Below are positions 1 to 12,000 of a stretch of 64,000 nt of DNA, in pieces. Origin of the DNA: Sarcocystis neurona (taxonomy: Eukaryota; Apicomplexa; Conoidasida; Eucoccidiorida; Sarcocystidae). A program made the position numbers and the translations under genes. Where the stretch lies: assembly GCA_000727475.1 (NCBI GenBank), contig KL647307.1, forward strand, positions 219,425 through 283,424, written 5' to 3'. Below the pieces are notes generated by a model. The model ran no database searches. It was given only the letters and a program-made list of their open reading frames with translations, and was not told the origin of the DNA. Every line of letters starts with the position of its first letter. Within the stretch, counting starts at the first letter, position 1.

Positions 1-177
1 TCTCTCAAAAACGTCGTGAATGAATCCCTCGTACACCGAAGAAAGCTGAAGGAGTAACTGCATTTAGCAGGTCTCGCCAAACAACCCGCTGAATTATTCG
101 TTTTCAGGGGTAAGATAGAACTGAAAAAGAATATCGATGTTGTTTCTGCTGCTTCCCTGCCTGACGAAATGCGGTAG
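1..177 (+). CDS. Possible 3' end of an unrecognised gene (two exons)
   Basis: Frame 1 is open from the window edge and reads SLKNVVNESLVHRRKLK. Position 54 offers a GTAACT donor. An acceptor (TTTTCAG) ends at 107, and joining 1-53 to 108 keeps the phase, continuing GKIELKKNIDVVSAASLPDE to a TAG at 175-177. The residues are charged and balanced, without the local repeat composition, which favours real coding. The intron would be only 54 nt. An alternative is that CG|GTAGCT at 173-175 is another donor leading to a last exon near 346-421. No family was recognised. Confidence 0.33.
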
Positions 178-1053
178 CTGCTTTGGAGAAGGGTATTCTG
201 ACGTCGAAATTTATGGTAAAGGTTTATACTCGGGCAAGAAAGATGCTTGCTGTTGGCGTATCGTGTTAAGTGAGCGTTCAAAGGGAATTCTGAAGAAAGC
301 AATTACTGCAGTCCAGAGCACCTTCGGCGGAGATACGGCTGAGAGCATTCTCTTCTGCAGACGGACCTCTGTACGCTTACAGCTTCTGCAGCGTTCAACA
401 GCACAAAGCTTGCTTTGCTGAAGCTTTAAGATACGTATGCAAAAACAAGCTCACAACAGAGTTCTGTGTACGCTGTCGTCCTCAGAACTGAACGACGTCG
501 CGCCCTGATAAGCACTTGCACACGAGATGCACAAAAGTAGTTCTACATGCCTGTTTCGACGCCATTAAACGACGACTCAACTATAAACGTAGAGCTGGAG
601 TGCTCGGTGGTTGCAATTGGAAAGAAGCCTAAGAAATAACGCACGGAAGAGCGCCTCTGGGCAAAGGAGTACGGGGAACGCTCATCTTGTGAAAGTCCAG
701 AGGCGAGTTTCTGGAAGGGAGGTTATACGTAGTTCTGCGCAGCCTCAGCCACAGAGAAGCCGCAGATGATGTGTAACGACGCATCAGAAGATAGTCTAGA
801 AAAGAGCTCTGTTCCCCTTAAAGCAACCGAGAAAGGAAATCAGCTCTTGGTGACCTATTACTCCTGGTCACGGGGAATAGGCGAAGAACTCCATTACACG
901 AGGATTTCCTCGAACGAAAACGAATTCTGTGGACTTCCACGCAGTGGAAAGAAGCATCTTTGTCACCCTCAGCACGAAGGGCAGCAAGGGAGGGCCATGC
1001 AACTGCTGGGTAGACATACTTCGAAGAACCCATCGCACGGGAAAGTGGATACT
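178..1053. other. Spacer with no supported gene
   Basis: Repeat-poor sequence of balanced composition. Short open frames on both strands (for example 766-1065 on +) show no conserved motif and no phase-compatible splice partners that I could find. Confidence 0.4.
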
Positions 1054-1382
1054 TTTTCGTCCTAGTGTGACGAGATCAGCTAAATGCCATAGAATAACTC
1101 TAAAGAGGCACGAATAAAAATCCCTATGAGCAAGAGTAGAGCCTCACACCTAGTGGGATTCCACGGTGTGCTGCCCGATACACTCTTGTTTACCGATGCC
1201 TGTTTGCGTTTGATACCTTTTCGTTCTAGTGCGACGAGTCCAGCGAGATGCCATAGAGGAACTCTAAAGGGGACACGATTAGAAATCCCTAGGAGCAAGA
1301 ATAGAGCCTCACACCTAGTAGAATGCGAGGGTGTAGTGCCCGATACACTATTGTTTAACGATGACGGTTTGTGTTTCTCCAT
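1054..1382. repeat. Tandem duplication, two units of about 164 bp
   Basis: The segment beginning TTTTCGTCCTAGTGTGACGA at 1054 recurs as TTTTCGTTCTAGTGCGACGA at 1218. Both copies then share, in order, an ATGCCATAGA block, an AGAGCCTCACACCTAGT block and a GTGCCCGATACACT-like block. The copies have diverged by substitutions and small indels. No coding potential is shared between them. Confidence 0.8.
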
Positions 1383-2461
1383 TTGTATCAGTACGTACCA
1401 ATGTGTAAGTCTGGATGTGTATGTACTTGTAGAGAAATCTGACTTTACTTTGATATGCCAAAAATAGATCAGAACGCGTGCATTGAGACGTGCGTGTCCA
1501 ATATTTTGCCTATTTTACTCTGCATGGTATATGCAAGTTGCAGAGGAATACAGGGTTACCCATATAGCTGTGGTGCAGATATAGTATGTCTCCTTGTCCA
1601 CATGCACCTTTACACTTGTATATTTACATATACATATCTACACCTGTGTATGCATACGCCTGCAGAGAGAATGTCCGCAGAGTGTCCGGCACGCACCGCC
1701 ACGACACGCAGTGGACCTCTATTAGAATTGTCTCCTTCTCTGACTCTCTCGTCCACTTTCTTCCTCTTTCCTTCTCGATCCTCGAACAAAGACGTCCTTC
1801 AAATGTGCCAAATCATCGCCACTAGTAGATAGTTTCCTGGGCGCCGACCGCTGCTCCCCTACGGCTGTGTGCATTGCCAAATACTATTTTCACGCTGCTA
1901 TGGAAAGCGTCAACCAGCATATTGTCCTGGTTACGTTCAGGTGTATACACTGCCAGACACCCGTGGTGCCCAGTCATATCTAGCCAAACGCACACATATA
2001 TTCACGTATGTGTATCTCTAGGTGCGCAGCACTGCATACTTTACAGTGTTGCACATAGTGCGGGCGGGCGGGCGTGCGGCCTTTGCCATACAATGCGGGA
2101 CTCCTTTTGTTCCGCGGCAACAGCGTCCCGCTGCGGGTCACTTTTTCACATCTGTTCTGCATCTGGCTTTTCCACGTCTGCTCTACATATGGCTGTTGTC
2201 CCTCTTCCTCTCTCCTCGCTTCGCCCTCGAAACTGCTTCGCGGCTGCTGTTCGGTCGGGTGGCTGCACTTTTGCTCCGCTTCTGTTTAATACGACTTCGC
2301 TGCTGCGTGGGGCTGCGCTGGTGTTACTGGTGCCGTTGTCTGGCTGCGTGTGGCAGGTGCAACATCGTTGTGCTGCTGCCGTCTGCACGCTCGGAAGAGG
2401 GCTTGACGACTCTGTCAGAAGACTGCTGCTGCTGCTGTTGTACGCGCATCGCTATTTTGCT
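1383..2461. other. Spacer at the edge of the repeat-rich segment
   Basis: Non-coding looking sequence with TACATATA-type microsatellite (1560-1660). It becomes CTG-rich and pyrimidine-rich from about 2100 onward. Several overlapping open frames exist on + but only because stop codons are rare in C/T-rich DNA. Confidence 0.35.
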
Positions 2462-2782
2462 ATAGGAGGCCGGCTCACTGCTGCTGCCGATGTACGTGTA
2501 ATGCTACTATAGGTGGCTGGCTCCCTGCTGCTGCTGACGAATGTGTAATGCTACTTTACAATAGGTGGCTAGCTCTCTGCTGCTGCTGGTGTATGCGTAA
2601 TACTACTTTGCTATCGGTGGCTGGCACACTGCTGCCGCTGGTGTATGTGAATTGACTGCTACTTTGTTGTCGGTGGCTGGCTGCCGCTGCTGCTCCTGAT
2701 GTCTGTAAATCGCTACCTCGGTATCGGTGACTGACTGACTCCTTGCTGCTGCTGGTGTACGTGCATTGCTCTACTTTGCTAT
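2462..2782. repeat. Minisatellite, about 6 units of 48-56 bp
   Basis: Units begin near 2462, 2510, 2562, 2614, 2670 and 2724. Each has the pattern TAGGTGGCTGGCTC, then CTGCTGCTGCTG, then GTGTAATGCTACTTTGC, with substitutions between copies. The shared CTG core makes it look like local CTG enrichment, but the flanking words repeat too, so it is a true tandem array. Confidence 0.8.
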
Positions 2783-3649
2783 TTCTCGTTTCGGCGACTC
2801 ACGCGGATAAGGCGTGATCTACTGCAGCAGCAGATGACGCTGCTACGTCATCGTAGAAATGTGTGTGACTTCTGTCCCCCCTGCGGCTTGTGTCCTTCCA
2901 CTTCTTCTTCCCCCTCCCGTTGCAGCCCGAGGTTTCGGAGTTTTTTTTATTACCAGTCGTTTCTTTCCACGGCGGTCCTGCTGCTGCAGCAGCCAGTGCA
3001 GTTTGCCATTTCCATCTTTTCGACCAGCAGCATGGCCGGATCGACTGCATGCGCAGTTCTGCACCGCAACTCTGTTGATGACAGATATGTGTCGGCCTCT
3101 CCTCTTCATAGGAGAACGAGGCTCGCCGATATTTTACGTGTCGTTCCTCTCACGCGTGCTGCAGATGCGTCCCGACGGGGCGGGTTCGCATGCGTCGGCG
3201 GCTCGGTGCTAGTGCTCTCGAAAGAACGTGCGGCTTGAAGAAAACAAATGCAGCAGTGACCTGGGCGTCGTTTGAGCCCCCCAGACACAGGCTTGCGACC
3301 AAACACATAAGTATTTGTGTGCGTGTGTGCGCATGTTTTCTAGGCTGCCTGCCTAGTGACGAAGACGCACACGCAGAAATAACAAGCAGGAACAAATACA
3401 GAAGACTGGATATACACAAATATACGTCTATCTTGAGGAACACACATGGATACACCCACACACGTACAATACAAATCTTACCCACCATGGTATATGTGTG
3501 ACGTCGATATGTATGCCTACAGAAGTCCAAATAGTAGATAGAATACCTAGAAATGCATGCATCATTTCGTGTGGCTCCTCGGCTTCTTCTCACGGTGGCA
3601 CTGCATATAGACCGAGACGTTTTCTTCACTTCCGCTACTCACAGTCGCC
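2783..3649. other. Repeat-rich spacer, no gene resolved
   Basis: CTG-rich at the left, then TATACACAC/GTATATG-type microsatellite at 3300-3560. Overlapping open frames on both strands (2799-3629) have conflicting compositions, and I found no splice junctions or motifs that would decide between them. Confidence 0.3.
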
Positions 3650-6065
3650 TGCACACGGAAAATACGACTACTGCAGTACCTGGCCGAGAAAATCCCCCTA
3701 CGTGAACCCGCCGGTCGGCCGCCTCCACGGTGCCCCGCGCTGCCGCTGCTGCATCAGCTGCCTGCGGGGCTGTTCGTTCCGATCTTGCTTCCCAGCTGGT
3801 GCGGCTACCTTACTGCTGCTTCCTTACTAGTGCTGCGGCTGCTGGTTTCTTCTTGCTGCTGCTGCTTCCTTGCAGTACTGCTGCTTCCTTGCTGGTGGTA
3901 TTGCAGTTCCCGATTTCTGCTGCTGGAGCAGGTGCTGCTGGTGCCGCACGGGGTGTTGGCCCGCTGCGTCTGCAGCCTTCCTGCAGCTGCAGTTTCTGCT
4001 GCTTCGGCCCCGCAGCTGCTTATGCGTCTGCTGCTGCTGCGGTTGGCGCTACGCTTGTTGCTGCTGTTTCTGCTGCTGCTGCTGCGAGGTGGACGCGTCG
4101 CTTTTGCCTACGATAGACAGGTCCTCCATGTTGCTGCGCGCTACGCCTGAGAGCGTTTCTTCGATCTTCGCCGCGCCGACGACCTTCTTTTTCTGCGTGC
4201 GCGCACGGGAGAAGAGGGGGCTCGCCAAAACACCATGCAGCGGCAGCAGCACTTCAAAAGCAAAAGGAGAGGAAGTCAGCAAAGAGACGCATGCAGAATC
4301 TGCCATCTTATTGAGAAAGTGTTTCTCCCAGTGAAATGCGCCGGACCTACCCTGCGGCTAGAAAGCGGTCTTCTCCGAGACAACTGCATATTTCTCTGGG
4401 CCCATACACCAGTCCCCGCATGCAGACTTGCATGCACGCCTGTACACGCACACGTCTACACATATACATCTGAGCACCTTCCTGCTAGAAATACACTTCT
4501 GACATATATAGAGAGAGAAAGGGAGGAAAAAGAAAGAAAAGAAATTCTTTGTATCCTTAAAGAGTCGTAGGTCTACTGAGACGGATAGGCACAGGCACAA
4601 TTCGCGCAGAGTGCCATATATATATAGATATATATATATACACGCAGAGATTTGCCAGAGGAAGGAAGAGTCGAGAATGGTGTACGTATATGCATAGATG
4701 TACGTCTCGAAGCATTTACACGGGGAGACACAGAGAGCGAGGAAAAAGACAAATCAGCTGCCTACGTTCTCACACGCGGACAGGTGGGTCCACGTTGTAG
4801 CGCATGCACCGAGGGACAGGCCCCGGGGTGCTGGCACACCTTCTACATATACATGCATATACACACGCACAGGTACGTGCCAGGAGAGAGCCACATATCC
4901 GCAGGCAAATAACATGCATACCCGAAGCAGGTCCTCGTTTCTTCCACGGCGTGGTTCCTCCGTATATGCAGGCGCGTGGACGTCCATAGACGCTGTGCAA
5001 CGTATACAGATAGATATACGTATATGCATGCGCGTGGACGTCAAATAGATAGCCAAGCATGCACGCATAGAGGAAAACGAGGCGGGCACACGCAGACGTA
5101 TACCGACGCGCGGACGAACCGACTGCTTCACACCCAGGGCGTAGAGAAGTCAATTACTCAGAGCCCCCCTACGTATGTTCTTCTGTGTAGAGGATACTTC
5201 CTGCATCAGGCTACTGACAGCAGAGCAGGCGTGCACGCCCGGGGGGGCAGACTGCAGGGGTCTGAGTTGACTGGCAGGAAGAAGAGAGTTCCAGGAGAGT
5301 CGGCAGCAAAACAGGCGGGGAGGCGGGAAGCGCCCGCAGCAGCAGCAGTGGGTCTTTTTCGCACGCAGAGAGCAGCCACACACGGCAGAGCAGAAGGCCT
5401 AGAGGGCGAGACAACATGCAGACGTACGGCACGCAGCAGCTGCTGCAGCTTCCTGCTGCTTTGACTGCCCGCCACAGGCTTCTGCGGCTTGTTTTTCCGC
5501 GCTGTCGGCGCTGCTGGGCCTCCCTTTTTCTTCTTCAACGGCGCTTGCACCATATCGGCGGCTTTCCTCCTGCTGCTGTTGCTGCAGCTCTCTGTTGGCG
5601 TGCGCGCGATGACGTTGCTGCTCCTGCTGCAGCACTGCTTCCGCGTGTCCACACGCTGCTGCTGAATCTGCTGTCCCTCTGTCTCCTCTCTCTCGCTGCT
5701 GCTGCTTCGCCTTCCCTTCTTCCTCCCTGTATCGGGAAATATAGCGAGCACCTAGTCAACGACGTGCCGCTGCTCCGCGGCTGCCGCAGCTGCTGCACGT
5801 GATTCTTCTTTGTCCAGTCCCGACCGTCCCCCGCTGCTGCTGCGGCTGTTGCTCTGTCTTCGTCGCGCTGCACGTCCTCCTGCTGCAGCTTCTGCTGCTG
5901 AGGCTGGACCACACAGAAGCAGCCCGGGAGAAGCTCGGAGCGCGCGCGGCCACGTGTCCACCACCAGCTGTGCCTACGCCCGTTGACTCTGCTGCGGACG
6001 TCCAGCGGGTCCCTGCTGGCGGGCGAACAGCAGATCGCTCTCCCCTCGAAAGCCGCTGCAAGCAC
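3650..6065 (-). CDS. Possible minus-strand gene with Gln/Ala/Arg-rich exons
   Basis: Minus-strand open segments lie at about 6065-5535 and 5751-5206 (overlapping in two frames) and at 4306-4049, with more open frame down to about 3650. They read as hydrophilic, Lys/Arg/Glu-containing protein interrupted by Gln and Ala runs, for example VQPQQQKLQQEDVQRDEDRA near 5890 and MVQAPLKKKKGGPAAPTA near 5550. The plus strand over the same bases gives Leu/Cys runs typical of an antisense frame. The exon junctions are not resolved, so the span is approximate and no product is recognised. Support for a minus-strand gene also comes from the purine-rich plus strand just to its right (6600-7500), which mirrors the tract before the divergent WD40 gene. 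A plus-strand or non-coding origin remains possible. Confidence 0.25.
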
Positions 6066-9005
6066 ATATACGGAAGTTCACATACGCGTGAACTTAACCT
6101 CACATATACACACGCATGCAGATACATACATATATATATACATGTTTCTATACGTATAACAATGTGTCCGCACACACACGAGGACGCATGTATATATGTG
6201 TGTCAGTGTATACCTGGAACAGGGTGTTTCTCAGTAAACGTCCACATGCAGGGATAAATCTACGTAGAGAGAGATATATATACAAACACGTATATGTTTG
6301 TGGGTAGACGACTGGGCTGGTTTGCTGTAGAAAAGCCGTCAGTCAATCATCTACAGCCACACTAAAGATACATGCTATATGCATATACATGCAAGACGTT
6401 GTCGCCCCGGAGAATATATACATATATATATAGAGAGAGACACTATATATATATGTATATGAATATCCACATGCACACAACTCACTGGTGTGTATACTGA
6501 GGTGGATGAATACCCGTCTCTTTCTCCGTTCACGAATAGACATGTACGCATATATACGTATGTGGACGCCGGGAGAACTTGTACATTTATACAGAAAGTG
6601 TGTGGTGGCGCTCGACCGCAACGCCGCGAAAGAGCGGGGCCGTAGCAGCAGCAGCACTGCGGAAGGCGGCAGAAGACGCGAGGCGAGGAAGTGAGAGAAA
6701 ACAGCGGCTGTTTCTTCGCAGCTCGAGCCAGTTGCGTCCCTGGCGGTCGACACGAGAAGAAGGAAGTGAGCCGGGGCACAGAAACATCGACAGGTTCAGG
6801 AAGACTGCAACGGAGGGTGCGTAGTAGCGCAGCGGGGTGTCGTCGCGCAGGGAAGAGCGGTGCCACAGAGGAAGGAAGGGGGAAACTGAGATGTAGCGGC
6901 GTGTGTGCTTGCATGCAGCGCAAAGAGCAGCTGACTTTGGCCGCGGAAAAGCAAAGCGAAGAGAGCCAGTCTGACGGTGCGGTCAAGAGACTGTTGCTGC
7001 AGCTCTGTGTTCCGACCGGCAGGTGGCTTGGCTCGCATCGCAAGCACAGTTCTCTACGTTTGTGTCCTTGAACGCGGCGGCTGTACTATTTTTTTAGTAG
7101 CAGCAGCAAAAGGTCAACCGGCTGCTGCAGCAGACACCAGCGAAGAGAAAGAGTGCGGGGAGAGCAGCGCGACAAAGAACAAAGGAGAACGCAGTCCGTG
7201 GGGGAATGCGCACGCGAGGCGAAGCAGGGGCCACGTACGCGGGTATGGAGACAAAGTCAGAGTTTCGCCTCACGCGCGTCTCACATGGACGCGTCTTGGC
7301 AGAGGGAGGTACACACACTTGTAGCGATCCTGCTGTTGGCAGCCTGCTCGTCACGTGTGCATACTCGGTAAATGATTTCGGCGGAAATCGCGCAGCAGCG
7401 ACCCCGGCGCTTCTTCACTGGTGGGAGTGTGGCTGCGCACTCCCGCGTCCCTCGTGAAGCTCCGAAGTTTCAAGCCGCAGGGGAGAGGTGAGGGCTGTGC
7501 TTATCAAAAGAAGACTTTTCTCCTTCGACAGAGTTTCCACGACGAACATTCTGGCGAGAGAACGCTGCGATTGTTTACGACGTGAGATCGCTAGCGGCCC
7601 CGTGCATGCGCGGCAGAACACCGTAGTGCCTGTCACTGACACACACACCCACACACGCGTACTATTTAGGGCTGTCAAACCTTCTATCTCTCTCTTATTT
7701 CTTTTCTCTTTCTTCCTCCCTTTTTCTGGACCGGCCTGGGAGCTGCTGGTGCTGCCGCAGTCCTCCTGTAGGAACAACAACAACGCTGCTGCTGCGGGTG
7801 CTGCCGCGCTCCTGCTGGGCTGCTGGTCGTGCTGCTGCTGTGGTGTACTACTACGCGGGTGCTGCAGCCGACCACATGCGCGAGCTCAGTGGCAGACAAC
7901 ATTTCGAGCGAGCACACGAGAAGCCACCACACATGCAGCCACGACAGCCCTTCTCTTCTTGTTACATGCGTTTTGTTTTAGCATGAGCGGAGGCTGTGGA
8001 AAGGCGAAGGAGAGTGCGGAATCCATGCAGCAGCAAGTTTTCTCGGCCCTGTTGGCTCGGACTTGGACTTCTTTGCGAACCGTGTTTCCTGTTTTCTGTC
8101 TTTCGTCCGCTCTTCCCGCCGTCGGGAGCCGCGCCTCACATACATGCCGCTCGTGCGTGGCGAAGCAACTGTGCTGCTGTTGGTCCGACGCAGCGTCTGC
8201 TGCAGTCGTTGCAGCTATCCCGAAGGGAACGCGTCTTTTCTCCTCTGCGACTCTGTCCACCGCTCTGGCCCCTTTTTCGTAGAAAAGCTGGTCTGTCCCT
8301 CCTGGAGACGGCGCTGCGCCTCTCCTCCACTTTTCTTCCTTGCGAGTGCGAGGGCCGCGCGCTTCTCGTCCGTCCAGCGTTCTTCCGTTCTGCAACAACG
8401 ACCTTCTTCCCCTAATGCCGGCGCATTCTCTCGTCTTTCTCTCTCCATAAAACGACTTCTGCTGCCTTGCTGTCCCCGTGGCCACAGCTATCTTGACCGT
8501 GCTCTTCCAGACTTGCGGTTGGATCTCTTCTCTTCCGCCTTTCAGTCGCCAGTCGGGCGAGCAGTGCTACCGCGCCGTGCCTACCCGTCCCCGCCGCGGG
8601 TGCTTCTCATTTGCTGCTGGTATTTCTGCGGATGCTGCCCATTTGCTGCTGCTGTCCCTGCGGATGCTGCTCATTTGCTGCTGCTATTCCTGCGGGTGCT
8701 GCTCATTTGCTGCTGGTATTCCTGCGGCTCCCAGGAGGTCGCTGACCCGTCCTTTCTCCTGCGGCAGTTCTCTGTCTTCTCCACCTTCCGGAGCTGCATC
8801 TCTTCTTTCCGGCGGTGTACGTGCCGCCTATCCCTTTTCTCGTGTATACACATACATATACATTTACATATATATATATATATTTTTTTTTATGTATATG
8901 TACATATAAACATACATATGTAGAGAGAGGTAGGCGTGTGTACATATGAGTGTTTAGTAGAACGTCGCAGGTTAGATATGCGTATGACTGTTTGATAAGA
9001 GGAAG
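6066..9005. promoter_or_regulatory. Probable divergent intergenic region with strand-skew switch
   Basis: From 6100 to 6560 the sequence is TATA/GTATAC microsatellite. From about 6600 to 7500 the + strand is markedly purine-rich (runs such as GGAAGGAAGGGGGAAACTGAG). From about 7650 to 8830 it is markedly pyrimidine-rich (runs such as TCTCTTATTTCTTTTCTCTT). The switch lies roughly mid-way between the candidate minus-strand gene on the left and the WD40 start at 9006, so each gene would have a C/T-rich sense-strand leader or promoter. That function is inferred from composition and position only. Confidence 0.35.
8599..8726. repeat. Four tandem 32-bp units
   Basis: Units start at 8599, 8631, 8663 and 8695. 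Each follows GGTGCTGCTCATTTGCTGCT and then G(G/C)TATTCCTGCG, with a few substitutions. The period of 32 is not a multiple of three, which argues against selection on a protein here. The array lies just upstream of the WD40 gene. Confidence 0.85.
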
Positions 9006-12000
9006 ATGGAAGTGTGTGTAGAGGCTGCAGGAGAAGAGCTACAGGCTGCAGCGGGAGGCGACAGGGGAGTCCTACCTGCTGCTGGGGTCCCAGCCGGAAC
9101 GTTGCAGCAACTTGTTCGCCCCGCAGCAGCGGCAGAACTTGCTCCCCTGTTAGCAGGCGGGACGGCAGGCCAGGGCCGTCTAGCAGCAGCGGAAGAATCG
9201 GCCGGAACAGCAGGAGCACGTCAAAGCGGCGGAGCAGCAGCAGCAACAGCAGCCCCCGCCGCAGCACCCGCTCTCGCAGCAGCAGCAGCAGATCCAGCGG
9301 CACTTCCTGCAGCAGCAGCAGAACAGCGACGGGCTCCTCCCGGCTCCGCTCTGCCGGGCCCTCTGGCCTCAAGCTGCAGCAGCAACAGCAACAGCAGCAA
9401 CAGCCACAGCAGCAGCAGTGTTGAGGGTGGCCGTATGCACCGCGTTGCCTATGAGAAGAGGGGGGAGAGGCGCAGCAGCGAGGGAGTGAGAGAGACGGGA
9501 AGAGCAGCAGGGGTAGGAGAAGAGAGCAGCAAGCGGACGCAGCAGCAGCGTCAGCCGCAAAGTGTGTCTCAGTTTCGAGGAGTCGCAGGGGTCACCAGAG
9601 AAGAAGCAGGAGCAGCCGGGGGGGGGGTGGGGGGGCGGCTGCAGGACGGGTGGAGAGCTGCTTTGCTACTGCAGCAGAGCCTCCCTTTGTCCTGGCCGCT
9701 TCACTGGTGAGGGCGGCGCATGCAGAGCGCTGCTTCTCCGTCTGCTGCTCAGAGCGACACGTGTTCGTAGGAGGAGGGAGCATTGCAGGGACGATATGTG
9801 TCTGGGCAATCCCTGCTGCTGTTGCTGCTGCGGCCGCTGCAACAGTCGCGAAGAGTCGCGCCTGCCGCGGCGCGTTGCTGCAGCAACGGAAGGAGCAGCA
9901 GCAAGAAGCTGCTGCAGGGGGGGAAGAGAGGGAGGAAGAGGAGGAGAAGAGCAGAGAACAGAATGAGCAGCAGAAGCGTCGCCGCGTCGCAGCAGCAGCG
10001 ACGAGCGTAGACAGCAGCAGCAAGGAAAGCAACGGAGGAACACCAGCGGAAGCAGCAGATGGAGGACAGCAACAGCAGCACCAGTGGAGGCTCGTTGGCG
10101 TCTTCGGACGCATGGCCTCGCCCGTGGTGCAGCTGAAGATCAATGTGCAGCAGGACCGGCTTCTTGCTGTCACGCAAGCTGGGTGCGCCTCGCTTATGTA
10201 CTATATACATATATATATAATATACATGCTAGTGTGACAGTTTCTCCCTGCGTCTTGCCTGCGGGACCGCGGGCGATTTATCAGCGCCGTCTGTCTGTCT
10301 CCCGTCGGCCTAATGTTCCCGAATTAGGGAGACACTCGTCTCCACGAACTTCTCTATTTCTTCTGTTGAGGTTTCCTCGCCTATATGACTTGATACGTAT
10401 ATGCATATATGTGTATGTATGGGTCTCCATCTCAGCGGGTCTGCGTGTGTCTTCATTTGGCTCGGTGGCTGTAGCACTGCCAGGTGCGCCGCTCCATACA
10501 CGTGTGTATACATATGTACTCGTGTTTAGCTGCTTGGCACTAGGAGGAGAAGTATTTGTGCGGAGAGTACTTGTCTTTGTGCGTGGGCGTTCCTTTACGT
10601 CCGCGTCAGTCCTTCCCCGGAAGGTACATGTGTGAAGCTGGGGTTGCCGCCACTTCTGCTGGCGCCTATGCGTGTACTGCTGCTGCTGCTGCGTACGCAT
10701 CTGCTGTCCGTATGCGTGAGCCGCTGAAACAGCAACCTGCATCGCGTCTGCTGTCGCTGCTGACAACGGCGATTGTACTGCTGCTGGTGTTCCTGCATGC
10801 CTTGCGTGGGTGCTTCTTCTACTCCGCATCCGTGCGGGTCTTGCTGCTGTGGCTGCTTGTCCTGCAACGACTGCAGCAGTGACGTGTTCGCTGCCGCTGC
10901 TGCATGCGCCGCTGCTGCGTGCATCTGCGTGTCAGCACACAGGGAATGGCCTGTCCTGCTGCTGGAGTCGTGCTGTTGCTGCTGCGCCGGGCGGCGTCGC
11001 CGCTGCCGTGTCGCCGCACCTCTTTTTTTCTGGCTGCGTTATTTTCCTGCTGCGGCGTTGTTGTTGCTGCTGCTGCGTTCCTGTTGCTGCGGAGGCGTTG
11101 TTATTGCTACTGCCGCGTTGCTGTCGCTGCTGCTCCTGCTGCAGGTTGTGTTACACGTGGGACGTGAGCGCAGCAGCGCTTGACGCTTTGGCAGGTGTGA
11201 CGGCAGGGCTGCTACGCGAGACATCTCTGCCGTCCCTTTCTGCGTCTGCTGCTGCTACTAGCGCTGCAGCAGAGGACCGCAGCTCTGCGGCCGCCGCAGG
11301 AGGTGGTGATGCTGCTGCTGCTGCGACGACGCTGCTGCCTACAGCCATAGCAGCCATGCCTGCGTTCCCTTTCCCAGCAGCGCGCCAATCTTCACAGCAG
11401 CTAGGCGCGTCGTTTGCCGCGTGGTTTAGCGATTTCTTCAGTTCTGCTGCTGGGGCTGCGGGAGGAGGCGGAGGAAGAGCGGGAGGAGGAGGAGAAGGAG
11501 CTGTTGCTGGGGGGGGTCGCAGCAGCAGCAGCGGCGCTTCGCCGTTGCTGCTGCAGCAGTCGACAACGGTCGCAGAGAACACCGATGCAGAGGCCGCCGC
11601 CACAGGAACGCGGCTGCTGCGGTCTTCGAAGAGTCAGACTGCCGCAGAGACTCGTGTAGTATTGCAGGCAGCCGGCATGCAGGAGCTGCTGCGTCAGTCG
11701 CCTGCGCCTCTCGCTGTCTTGGGTAGTGAGCTGCGACCGGACGACGTTGCTGCTGCTGACTTCCTCTTCGACGGCCGCATGCTCGCTGCTGCTGCTGCTT
11801 TCCCGCCACCCCACAGGGGTAGCGGTGGCAGCAACAGCGGCAGCGCTGCACCCCGCGCTCCGCTGGCTCTCTATCACTCCGACTCGGGGCAGAAAGCAGC
11901 TGAGTTTCCACCGTTGATTTTCCGTCCTTCCCCTCCTGCTGACGCCCATGCGGCTGCTTCGTCTGCGCACCACCACGCGCGACCTCCTGCAGCTGCGGGC

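Noticed and set aside
8063..8923. 286-residue + strand frame upstream of the WD40 gene
   Set aside because: Pyrimidine-rich DNA with few possible stops, ending in translated TATA microsatellite; the 32-bp array inside it is not a multiple of three.
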